Positions 1 through 7,925 of a stretch of 64,000 nucleotides of DNA are shown here, in pieces. The number at the start of each line of letters is the position of its first letter. Position 1 is the first letter of the stretch. This DNA is from JABDJZ01 sp047619685. Lineage in GTDB: Bacteria > Bacteroidota > Rhodothermia > Rhodothermales > UBA10348. Below the pieces are notes generated by a model, which was given only the letters and a program-made list of their open reading frames with translations, had not been told where the DNA came from and searched no databases. The position numbers were made by a program, and so were the translations under genes. The DNA is taken from assembly GCA_047619685.1 (NCBI GenBank), contig JBLHLC010000008.1, positions 1 through 64,000 on the forward strand. The letters are read 5' to 3'.

Positions 1-1007
1 CCGTCGTAGAGGAATCCCTCAAAATCCGGCGCCCGCTTGCCGGCCGCGTCCATGGCCTCCATAAGCAGGTGGGCCTGGGTGACGGGGACTACGGTGTCCG
101 CCTCGCCGTGGTGGGCCTGGGTCATTGAGATATCGTCTACAAAAAGCACGGCAGATCTGCGGACCAGCTCCGGGCGGAGGTCCTGAATGGTCAATTCCCC
201 ACTAGCCAGCGGCAGGAGGTAGTTCTCATTCAAGTAGTCGACGCCGGGAAGGTTGCGCGGCGATCCGCTGAGGGCTTCGGTGGCCACATCCTGAACGAAG
301 GGGCCGAAAAAATCCGTCGGGCCAAAGAACTCCACAATCCGATCGACGCGCACGTCACGAGCCCCCATGAGCATCGCCACTGCCCCTCCCCTGCTCATGC
401 CAAACGAGGCCACGCGACTGGCGTCCGCCTCGGGCGTGGTCTCGATGGCCACATTCAAGAGCGCAATGGCGTCGTCCACATCGTAGTTCCAGGGAGACGG
501 TGGCCCGTCAGACTGCCAGGTCTGACCATTGTACCGGAGGGACTCGTCCCTAAACGAGGGGATGACCACGATGAACTCGTCCCCAAGGTCTACGAAAAAC
601 TGAAGGATGAACCCCACTTCGCCGTCCACAGAGATGCCGGCGTCTCCGCCATGGAGGTACATGAGAACGGGCGTATTCCCCATCGTGGCACCATTTGGAG
701 TGAGAATGGCTCCGTAGTGTCGCTGACCCGTAACCAGGTGCGAGACAATCTCAACCCGCATCTCGGCACCCGCAAGCGTAGCGGTCTCCGAGTGTTCAAG
801 CTGGTACCCCGAGACGCTGGTGTCCCTCGATTGCCAGTCTGCCTTGATGGCTTCGATCTCTGCCGAAGACGCCGCCACGAAAAGCGGGTCAAGGTCAATT
901 CCACCCACGACGCCGGGGCCATCGGGCTCGGCATACGTGAAGTCGCAGGCGGCCAGAAAAAGGACCGGCAGGAGAAAGGCAACGATTGGGGCGTGTAGTC
1001 GCTTCAT
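1..1007 (-). CDS. Alpha/beta hydrolase lipoprotein, 3' end cut by window edge
   Basis: The reading frame starts at the ATG at 1007 and runs off the left edge, so the C-terminus is missing. The first 20 residues form a signal sequence ending in a lipobox (LAAC), which suggests a membrane-anchored lipoprotein. A serine-hydrolase nucleophile elbow (GMSRGG) lies near residue 210, after a segment rich in HGGD-type oxyanion motifs (MYLHGGDAG). A later HHGEADTVVP segment probably carries the acid residue. The catalytic histidine would lie beyond the window. The fold resembles the dienelactone hydrolase / prolyl-oligopeptidase superfamily. The substrate cannot be told. The gene is divergent from the cysteine desulfurase gene, with 84 bases between them. 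Confidence 0.8.
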   Translation of the reverse strand, partial: MKRLHAPIVAFLLPVLFLAACDFTYAEPDGPGVVGGIDLDPLFVAASSAEIEAIKADWQSRDTSVSGYQLEHSETATLAGAEMRVEIVSHLVTGQRHYGAILTPNGATMGNTPVLMYLHGGDAGISVDGEVGFILQFFVDLGDEFIVVIPSFRDESLRYNGQTWQSDGPPSPWNYDVDDAIALLNVAIETTPEADASRVASFGMSRGGAVAMLMGARDVRVDRIVEFFGPTDFFGPFVQDVATEALSGSPRNLPGVDYLNENYLLPLASGELTIQDLRPELVRRSAVLFVDDISMTQAHHGEADTVVPVTQAHLLMEAMDAAGKRAPDFEGFLYD

Positions 1008-1091
1008 ATCCGTATAAGACTCAACGTGGGGTGCTCAACGTAGGCGCAGAAGTCGCTCGAAACCGCCCACAAGCGCGGCCGTTCCACGGGC

Positions 1092-2243
1092 ATGGCCAAC
1101 CCAATATACCTCGACTACAACGCCACTACCCCGGTCGATCCGGACGTGGTGGACGCGATGCTCCCTTACTTTGGAGTGCACTACGGCAACCCGTCCAGCA
1201 AGCGCCATGCGTTCGGCTGGACTGCGGATGAGGCAGTGACCATCGCAAGGGAACGCCTGGGTGCGCTCGTGGAGGCGAATCCGGACTGGGTCCACTTCAC
1301 CGGAGGTGCCACCGAGGCCATTAACTGGTGCATCAAGGGGTATGCCGCCACCAACCAGGGAAAGGGTCGGCACCTGATTGCCGTTGCGACGGAACACAAA
1401 GCCGTGCTTGGCTCCTGCCAGGCCATGGAGAAGCTGGGATGGGATGTCACGGTCCTTGGCGTGGACCGGAATGGCCGCGCCGACCCTGCTGAACTCGCCG
1501 CCGCGATTCGCGAAGAGACCGTACTGGTTTGCTGCATGTGGGCCAACAACGAACTCGGCGCCATTCATCCGGTGGCCGAGATAACGGAGATCGCCCACGC
1601 GCGCGGCGTCGCGGTGTTGGTCGATGCCACGCAGGCCGTGGGAAAAGTGCAGGTCTCCGTTGGCGATATCGACTTTCTGGCCTGTTCAGCGCACAAGTTT
1701 TACGGCCCTAAAGGTGTGGGGGCCCTGATCATCAACGGTAGTCGCCCCCGACTCCGCCTGGAGCCTCTCATTCATGGCGGGGGCCAGGAATTTGGCAAGC
1801 GGGCCGGGACGTCCAACGTCCCCGGCATTGTCGGCCTGGGTGCCGCGGCAGAAAAGGCGCGCCGCCTGCTGGACGGAGAAGCGGCCCACCTTGCCAAACT
1901 CCGAGACCAGTTGGAAGACGGGATCCGGGCGATGGGTGCTGAGATGATCGTTAACGGAGCCAACGGTCCGCGACTACCAAACACATCCAACGTGACTTTT
2001 CCGGGCGTCGATACGGCGCGACTCCTCGAGCGCATTCCGGGCCTGGCCGTTTCCACCGGGAGCGCGTGTTCGACCGGTAGCGGGTCGCCCAGTCACGTGC
2101 TGAGCGCCATCGACTCCGACCTGGACAGCGCGACCCTCCGGCTCAGTTTGGGGCGATTCTCGACCATCCAGGAAGTCTCCGCCGCCGCCGAGCAAATTGG
2201 CCGGGCGGCAGCCGAACTGCAACTCGTTTCTCAGGAGAACTGA
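1092..2243 (+). CDS. Cysteine desulfurase (NifS/IscS type, class V aminotransferase)
   Basis: A 383-residue PLP enzyme that removes sulfur from cysteine, leaving alanine and an enzyme-bound persulfide for Fe-S clusters or tRNA thiolation. It begins with the family signature YLDYNATTPVD. The PLP-binding lysine lies in SAHKFYGPKGVG (about residue 200), and the active-site cysteine in STGSACSTGSGSPSHV near residue 325. The loop around that cysteine is of the NifS/IscS kind rather than the SufS kind. The next gene, DUF2480, follows after two bases, so the two are probably co-transcribed. Which scaffold or acceptor it serves cannot be told, because no iscU or suf gene lies nearby. Confidence 0.93.
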   Translation: MANPIYLDYNATTPVDPDVVDAMLPYFGVHYGNPSSKRHAFGWTADEAVTIARERLGALVEANPDWVHFTGGATEAINWCIKGYAATNQGKGRHLIAVATEHKAVLGSCQAMEKLGWDVTVLGVDRNGRADPAELAAAIREETVLVCCMWANNELGAIHPVAEITEIAHARGVAVLVDATQAVGKVQVSVGDIDFLACSAHKFYGPKGVGALIINGSRPRLRLEPLIHGGGQEFGKRAGTSNVPGIVGLGAAAEKARRLLDGEAAHLAKLRDQLEDGIRAMGAEMIVNGANGPRLPNTSNVTFPGVDTARLLERIPGLAVSTGSACSTGSGSPSHVLSAIDSDLDSATLRLSLGRFSTIQEVSAAAEQIGRAAAELQLVSQEN

Positions 2244-2245
2244 CT

Positions 2246-2767
2246 ATGGAGCCGATTGTCAACCGGGTTGCTGATTCGGGAATTCAGGTGTTGGACCTTG
2301 CCGCTCTGGCCAGCGGCGAGCGGGTGGTTTCCGTTGACCTGGAGCCGTTCCTCTTTGGCGGGATGATCCTGCGGGAAAAGCACTTCCGGGAATTGGTACG
2401 TGACCACGACTGGAGCCAATATGCCGGCGCGGTCGTCGCGGTTTTTTGTAGCGTTGACACCATTGTCCCCGTGTGGGCCTACATGCTGATCGCCAGCCGG
2501 CTTGACGGCGTCGCGACCCGGGTCACGGTCGGCACCGAAAGTGACTCGAGGCGCGAGCATTTCGTTCGTGCTTTGGACGGCTACGACTGGTCCCAGCATC
2601 AGGATCGTATCGTCGTCGTCAAGGGGTGTGGCAGCACACAGGTTCCTGAGGCCGCCTTCGTCGGCGCGATGAGCCGATTGCAGTCCGTTGCTGCCAAGGT
2701 CATGTTCGGAGAACCCTGCTCCTCCGTCCCGCTCTGGCGCCGACCCAAGACGACCACCGCATCTTAG
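2246..2767 (+). CDS. DUF2480 family protein
   Basis: A 173-residue soluble protein that I recognise as DUF2480, a family of Bacteroidota with no assigned biochemistry. It has no signal peptide or membrane segment. Two similar halves are visible, each with a DWSQ motif (residues 55-58 and 114-117). There are three cysteines, at 68 (FCSVD), 128 (KGCGS) and 158 (GEPCSS). Its place two bases after a cysteine desulfurase gene and directly before a DUF2914 gene suggests a link to sulfur or Fe-S metabolism. This agrees with my recollection that DUF2480 sits near suf genes in flavobacteria. The function remains inference. Confidence 0.8.
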   Translation: MEPIVNRVADSGIQVLDLAALASGERVVSVDLEPFLFGGMILREKHFRELVRDHDWSQYAGAVVAVFCSVDTIVPVWAYMLIASRLDGVATRVTVGTESDSRREHFVRALDGYDWSQHQDRIVVVKGCGSTQVPEAAFVGAMSRLQSVAAKVMFGEPCSSVPLWRRPKTTTAS

Positions 2768-3913
2768 ATGGAGACCGGACTGGCCGTGAACGGGCAGAGT
2801 GCGCTGGATCGTCTGTTAACGTCGGTGCCGGCGCAAAAGGCACTTTCCCTTCACGAAGCCCACCCAAGAAGGGCCGCCGCCGCGTTTTTTATGGCCGGCG
2901 TGGGCTGGGACGCCGCTACCATTTTTCGCATTGACTCCGTCTTGGACAATGTGATTATCTCGGCCTATCTGATGGCCTTGACCGGTCTCTATGCGGCCGC
3001 GACCCTCCACGAAGCCGGGCGTTTGACCCAACCCACGCTCGTGCGGTTTGTCCGATGGTTTGGGATGGCAAGCCAGTTCCTGATGGGCGCGCTCTTCAGC
3101 ATGTTCGTCTTCTTCTATTCGCAGAGCGCTTCCTGGTCGGAAACGTCGATTTTCCTGATCGTTCTGGTCGGCTTTCTGATAGCGAACGAAGTGCTGCACG
3201 ACCGGATGTTCTCAGCTCGCCTTCGGATGGCGCTGCTCTTTTTTGTGCTGGCCTCCTACCTGGTCTATTTCGTGCCCATTCTGATGGGAGCGATGAGCCA
3301 CCTGGCTTTCCTGTCGGGACTTCTCGCCGCCGCCTCGATCGTGGGGCTCGTCACTTTCGGGCTGTGGAGCAAAGGGGTTTTTCGGCAGCCAGGACAACTC
3401 GCATGGACCGGCGTCACAGTGGCCATCCTGCTGGTATTCCTGGAGGCCGCCTACCTCCTGAACTGGATTCCGCCGGTTCCGATGGCCGTTCGGGAGGCCG
3501 GCGTATACCACCAAATCCGGAAGACGGGTGACGAATACAAGCTTCGTTACGCGGCCCCCCCTTGGTATCTACCGTTCGCAAGGGACGAGTCTCCCTTTCT
3601 GTATTCGCCCGGTGACACGGTCGCGGTGTATACGGCGGTCTTTGCCCCCACGCGCATAAGAACCGGAATCGTCCACGTCTGGGAGAACCGCGCCGACAAC
3701 GCCGCGGAGTGGCAGGAGACAGACCGGATTGCTTACGTAGTTTCGGGAGGTCGGGGTAACGGCTACCGAGGGTATACGCAGAAACGGAAGGTGTTTCCCG
3801 GGCAGTGGCGAGTCCGCGTGGAGACAGACAACGGACGCCTTCTGACCCGCGTGGCATTTGATGTCATACGCGCGCCAGAACCCGTCAACAGATGGAAATG
3901 GAGGACACAATGA
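2768..3913 (+). CDS. Multi-pass membrane protein with C-terminal DUF2914 domain
   Basis: A 381-residue protein starting at the base after the stop of the DUF2480 gene. The N-terminal 240 residues hold about seven hydrophobic membrane segments, for example AYLMALTGLYAAATL and FVLASYLVYFVPILMG. The remainder is a polar domain matching DUF2914, with the pattern VYTAVFAP..IRTGIVHVWEN and FPGQWRVRVETDNGRLL. In related proteins this domain is thought to be periplasmic. No catalytic motif is visible and the function is unknown. Its stop codon overlaps the start of the next gene (ATGA at 3910-3913), so the two are probably translationally coupled. Confidence 0.75.
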   Translation: METGLAVNGQSALDRLLTSVPAQKALSLHEAHPRRAAAAFFMAGVGWDAATIFRIDSVLDNVIISAYLMALTGLYAAATLHEAGRLTQPTLVRFVRWFGMASQFLMGALFSMFVFFYSQSASWSETSIFLIVLVGFLIANEVLHDRMFSARLRMALLFFVLASYLVYFVPILMGAMSHLAFLSGLLAAASIVGLVTFGLWSKGVFRQPGQLAWTGVTVAILLVFLEAAYLLNWIPPVPMAVREAGVYHQIRKTGDEYKLRYAAPPWYLPFARDESPFLYSPGDTVAVYTAVFAPTRIRTGIVHVWENRADNAAEWQETDRIAYVVSGGRGNGYRGYTQKRKVFPGQWRVRVETDNGRLLTRVAFDVIRAPEPVNRWKWRTQ

Positions 3914-4674
3914 GTTTGACGATCGACCTGAGTGGCAAGACGGCACTGGTGACCGGCGCAAGCCGAGGAATCGGCAAGGCCATTGCTTTGGCGCTGGGAG
4001 CCGCCGGGGCGCGCGTCGCGGTTCACGGTTTTTCCAACGCTGCGTCGGCTGAGGAGGTCGCCAGACTGGCGGGGAACGAAAGCGAACCGTTTATCGCTGA
4101 TCTTTCGGCGGAAGATGCGCCAGATGTCCTGTTTGACCGCGTCCTACAGCGTTTTGGGAGACTTGATGTCCTGGTCAACAATGCGGGCGTCGCGCTGGAG
4201 ATGCCGATAAGCCTATCGCGAGAGGACTGGGGAGAGCGTTGGCGGAAGACCATGAACGTCAACGCGCGGGCATCTGAATGGCTGGCCCGCCGGGCGGTCC
4301 AGCACTTTCGTGAGCACGGCGGGGGCCGGATGGTCCACATTGCATCCCGCGCCGCGTTCCGAGGCGACACTCAGGACTACATCACCTACGCCGCCTCCAA
4401 GGGGGCTATAGTAGCCATGTCCCGTTCGGTGGCCCGCGCCTTCGGCAAGGACAACATATGCTCGTTTGTCATCGCCCCGGGCTGGGTACGGACGGATATG
4501 GCTACGGGCCACCTTGATCGGGCGGGTGAAGCAGCCGTGGTCGAGGAACTGGCTCTACCACGGCTTACGGAGCCCGAAGACATTGCGCCCATGGTGGTCC
4601 TGTTGGCAAGCGGTCTTGCGGATCACGCCACCGGCACGTCCATCGATATCAACGCGGCCAGTTACGTCCGCTGA
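3910..4674 (+). CDS. SDR-family oxidoreductase (FabG-like)
   Basis: A classical short-chain dehydrogenase/reductase of 254 residues. It has the nucleotide-binding motif TGASRGIG near the N-terminus, the structural motif NNAG, and the catalytic YAASK. I chose the ATG at 3910 because it has a GGAGG sequence just upstream and overlaps the preceding stop as ATGA. An in-frame ATG at 3892 would add six residues without a better ribosome site. The sequence resembles 3-oxoacyl-ACP reductases, but substrate specificity within this family cannot be read from sequence. It is the last gene of the run that starts at 1092 and ends facing recG. Confidence 0.85.
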   Translation: MSLTIDLSGKTALVTGASRGIGKAIALALGAAGARVAVHGFSNAASAEEVARLAGNESEPFIADLSAEDAPDVLFDRVLQRFGRLDVLVNNAGVALEMPISLSREDWGERWRKTMNVNARASEWLARRAVQHFREHGGGRMVHIASRAAFRGDTQDYITYAASKGAIVAMSRSVARAFGKDNICSFVIAPGWVRTDMATGHLDRAGEAAVVEELALPRLTEPEDIAPMVVLLASGLADHATGTSIDINAASYVR

Positions 4675-4686
4675 GTCGATCCGGGC

Positions 4687-6804
4687 TCAGCCAACCCGCG
4701 CGATCTCGGCGCGGTCTTCCTGGTAGAACCGCTCGTAGTGCGCCGAAAGCGTGGCGCTCGCCGGCTCGGCGAGGAGCGGGTCTGTGGCGACCAGGTCGGT
4801 GGCCGCGGCTCTCGCCTCTACCAGGAGCCCCTGGTCCCGCGTGATATCGGCAATTTTCAGATCGGGGAGACCGCTTTGCCGGGTGCCGAAGAAATCGCCC
4901 GCCCCGCGGATTTTCAGGTCTATCTCGCTGATCTCGAACCCGTCGTCCGTCCGGACCATGGCATCCAACCGCTCCTGCCCTTCCGCGGATCGCCGGTAGT
5001 CTGCCATCAGGATGCACCAACTCTGGTCCACACCGCGGCCCACCCGGCCCCTCAACTGATGCAGCTGGCTCAGCCCGAACCGTTCGGCGTGTTCGATGAG
5101 CATTACCGAGGCATTGGGAATGTCCACACCGACTTCGATCACCGTAGTGGACACCAGGACGCTGGTTTCGCCGGCCTTGAAGCGTTCCATGACGGCGTCC
5201 TTCTCGGAACCACTCATCCGGCCGTGAACCAGATCCACGCTGAACCCGGTGAACACCTCCTGGAGAGCCGCAAAGCCGGACTCCGCGTCCTTCAAGTCCA
5301 TTTTCTCGCTCTCCTCCACAAGCGGGTACACTACGTAGCATTGCCTCCCGCCCCGCAATTCCTGACGGACCATCTCGTAGGCCTGCTCCCGCCCCTTTTC
5401 GTTCTTCAGCAGGGTTTTGACCGGGCGACGACCCGCCGGCTTTTCACGGATCACGCTGACATCCAGGTCTCCGTAGACCGTCATCGCCAAGGACCGCGGA
5501 ATAGGCGTTGCCGTCATCAGGAGGGTGTGAACAGCATCTCCCTTGTCCAATAGACGCGCCCGCTGCATCACTCCGAATCTGTGCTGCTCGTCTACCACGA
5601 CGAGGCCGAGCCTGGGAAAGGCCACCGGGTCCTCAATCAATGCATGCGTGCCCACGACGATGGGCACCTGACCATTGGCCAAGGCGGCCAGGATTTCTCG
5701 GCGATGGGCTTTTCGCTGCGCACCCACCAAGAGCCTGACCTGCACCCCAAGAGGCTCGAAGAAAGAAATCAGATTCCGGTAATGCTGCTCAGCGAGGATT
5801 TCGGTTGGAGCCATAAATACCGACTGATAGCCGTGGTCCAGGGCGTGGAGCATCGCCGCCACCGCCACCACGGTCTTGCCGCTCCCGACATCGCCCTGGA
5901 GCAGCCTGTTCATCAGCCTCCCGCTGCCTGTGTCCGTCACCACGTCCCCGATCGCTGAGGACTGGTCCCGGGTGAGAATGAAAGGAAGTACATCGCGCTC
6001 AAACCGCGCACTGAGGCCACCCCGAGCACCGAAGACCGGTCCCTTCCTCTCCACTCGGACATTTCTGAGACGCGCCAGCATCAACTGGATGAAGAAGAAC
6101 TCCTCGAAAATAAGCCTCCTTCGGGCAGCGTCCAGCTCAGCCTGGGACTTGGGGAAGTGGATGGCCCGCAGCGCCACACGACCGTCCATCAGGCCCTTCT
6201 CCGCCCGCATGGTTTCCGGGAACGGATCGCGCATGCGAAGCCCTTGCTCTTTGAACAAGCTCCAGATGACACGCCTGAAGGATCGGCTGTTGAGTCCGAC
6301 GCGCTCGAACGGAGCTGATCCCGGGTACAGCGGAATTATCCTTCCGGTATCCAGCGACGGGCCTTCATCGTCCAGTCGATCGAAATCGGGATGGTTGAGG
6401 TTGAAGGATCCTCTGTAGCGCTGCGGTTTGCCGTGAAGGGCCAACTGGTCGCCGGGCTTGAACAGCTTGCTTATCCACGCCGCCCCCCGGAACCAGACGC
6501 ACTTGATGCGGCCCGACTCATCCCCAACGATCATCTCAAATCGACGCTGTTTTCCCTTCCCGGGAGGGCTTCCGGCAACCAAAACCTTGCCGACAATGGA
6601 GACAGACTCGGTCTCGTCTTTGATATCGGAGATGCGCGTGACGGTGGAACGGTCCAGGTACCGGCGGGGATAGTGCTGAAGCAGATCCCGGATGGTCTGA
6701 ATCCCGGCCGCCTCCAGGACATCGGCACGCTTGGGGCCCACGCCTTTGAGATAGCGCAGCGGCTCCGCCAGGAAATCGTCTCCGTTGGTTGTTTCCAGCG
6801 ACAT
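4687..6804 (-). CDS. recG: ATP-dependent DNA helicase RecG
   Basis: A 705-residue superfamily 2 helicase that reverses stalled replication forks and processes Holliday junctions. The N-terminus carries the helix-hairpin-helix-like segment LKGVGPKRADVLEAAGI, followed by the OB-fold wedge domain. Walker A is GDVGSGKTVVA, the DEQH box is VVDEQHRFGV, and motif VI is QLRGRVGRG, all in the expected order. The length is normal for RecG. I chose the ATG at 6804. Longer readings up to 6900 would run into the upstream lipoprotein gene, which ends 19 bases before this start, so the two are probably one transcript. Confidence 0.95.
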   Translation of the reverse strand: MSLETTNGDDFLAEPLRYLKGVGPKRADVLEAAGIQTIRDLLQHYPRRYLDRSTVTRISDIKDETESVSIVGKVLVAGSPPGKGKQRRFEMIVGDESGRIKCVWFRGAAWISKLFKPGDQLALHGKPQRYRGSFNLNHPDFDRLDDEGPSLDTGRIIPLYPGSAPFERVGLNSRSFRRVIWSLFKEQGLRMRDPFPETMRAEKGLMDGRVALRAIHFPKSQAELDAARRRLIFEEFFFIQLMLARLRNVRVERKGPVFGARGGLSARFERDVLPFILTRDQSSAIGDVVTDTGSGRLMNRLLQGDVGSGKTVVAVAAMLHALDHGYQSVFMAPTEILAEQHYRNLISFFEPLGVQVRLLVGAQRKAHRREILAALANGQVPIVVGTHALIEDPVAFPRLGLVVVDEQHRFGVMQRARLLDKGDAVHTLLMTATPIPRSLAMTVYGDLDVSVIREKPAGRRPVKTLLKNEKGREQAYEMVRQELRGGRQCYVVYPLVEESEKMDLKDAESGFAALQEVFTGFSVDLVHGRMSGSEKDAVMERFKAGETSVLVSTTVIEVGVDIPNASVMLIEHAERFGLSQLHQLRGRVGRGVDQSWCILMADYRRSAEGQERLDAMVRTDDGFEISEIDLKIRGAGDFFGTRQSGLPDLKIADITRDQGLLVEARAAATDLVATDPLLAEPASATLSAHYERFYQEDRAEIARVG

Positions 6805-6823
6805 CCGGGAATATAGCGCTGTT

Positions 6824-7852
6824 CTACGGCCGCGGTGACCTGGCTTCTCCCACCCGGAAGAGTCGGACCTGGGGTACGGGAGCGGTGATTGCCGCTGCAA
6901 TGGTCAGATGGCCGTCAGGGTCGCGCATTACCGCAATGTCTGCTGGAAAGAATTCCTGCCCGAACGATGGGTCGGACTCCACGAGGATGCGCCGGAGACG
7001 ATACGCCGAGTCATAGATATCGATCTGGAGCCAGCCTGGGCGAATGTTGATAGCAAAAAACTCATCGCCAACAAAAACGCCGGAGGGCGAAAGCAGCGGC
7101 GGCTGGGATATGTCTCCCGTCAGGAAGGTCCGGGTGCGTGGGAGCATCGGCGAGTCGAAACCAAACAGCACGGTCGAGTCAATGACCGAGCCCATGGCGC
7201 CTCCAAAGCCGGGTGAATACAGCACCGGCCGGTACCCGGAGAGGCTCACGGGTACGCCGTTTCGCAGGCGGAGGGCCCCTGCCCAGCGCCAGTACGGGTC
7301 GTCCAGCGGAATTCGCTCCAACTCCTGGCCATCATCGGCCAGGCGGACGAGGTGGCTCGCAAAGTCCTCCCCAGCAAATTTCATCCACACCGAAGAGTCC
7401 GACACGGCCGCATACTGCAGTATTCGAGGGGGAAGACCGGCGGGTGTTTGCACGGCCCACGAACCGCCGACCGCCTCAATCCTGCTGGCATCCGGACTGA
7501 ATACCACCGGAAGATTCTCTCTGAACCCGACTATGTACGGGTACAGCAGGCTGTCCATCGCGACTACCGCAATCAGCGTGTCCCTGACCGCGAAGAGCTT
7601 TTGCGAGCCGGTGTCGCTGACCCACAAGGTCCCGTCGGGCCCAAAAGCCACCGTCCGCGGGTACTCCAATTCCGGAATCGAAACGGGCCCCAAGGCCTGC
7701 AACGTGTCTACGGGCAGCCCGCCAGCGAATGCCCTGGACAGCGAATCCTCCGGGGACAGCCGCCTGGATTCGGTGCGGTTGCACGAATACGGGAGACAGC
7801 CGCCCACAAAAAGGGCGAGCAGGATTGGAAGAAAGGTCAGCTTTCGATGCAC
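6824..7852 (-). CDS. Lipoprotein with predicted six-bladed beta-propeller
   Basis: A 342-residue protein starting with GTG. Its signal sequence ends in a lipobox (LFVGGC), so it is probably anchored to a membrane. The body contains an NHL-like phrase (PRTVAFGPDGTLWVSDTGSQKLFAV) and further blade-like repeats. This matches the 6-bladed propeller lipoproteins that are common in Rhodothermia and Gemmatimonadota. No enzymatic residues are apparent, and a ligand- or protein-binding role is the most one can infer. It lies upstream of recG in the same direction with a 19-base gap, and is divergent from priA. Confidence 0.65.
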   Translation of the reverse strand: MHRKLTFLPILLALFVGGCLPYSCNRTESRRLSPEDSLSRAFAGGLPVDTLQALGPVSIPELEYPRTVAFGPDGTLWVSDTGSQKLFAVRDTLIAVVAMDSLLYPYIVGFRENLPVVFSPDASRIEAVGGSWAVQTPAGLPPRILQYAAVSDSSVWMKFAGEDFASHLVRLADDGQELERIPLDDPYWRWAGALRLRNGVPVSLSGYRPVLYSPGFGGAMGSVIDSTVLFGFDSPMLPRTRTFLTGDISQPPLLSPSGVFVGDEFFAINIRPGWLQIDIYDSAYRLRRILVESDPSFGQEFFPADIAVMRDPDGHLTIAAAITAPVPQVRLFRVGEARSPRP

Positions 7853-7925
7853 GTGTCAATGGGTATTCTCAGACGCGCCGAACGCTCTGGCAGGTGGGGT
7901 GTTCTAGGCGGCTATCCAGAGCGTC

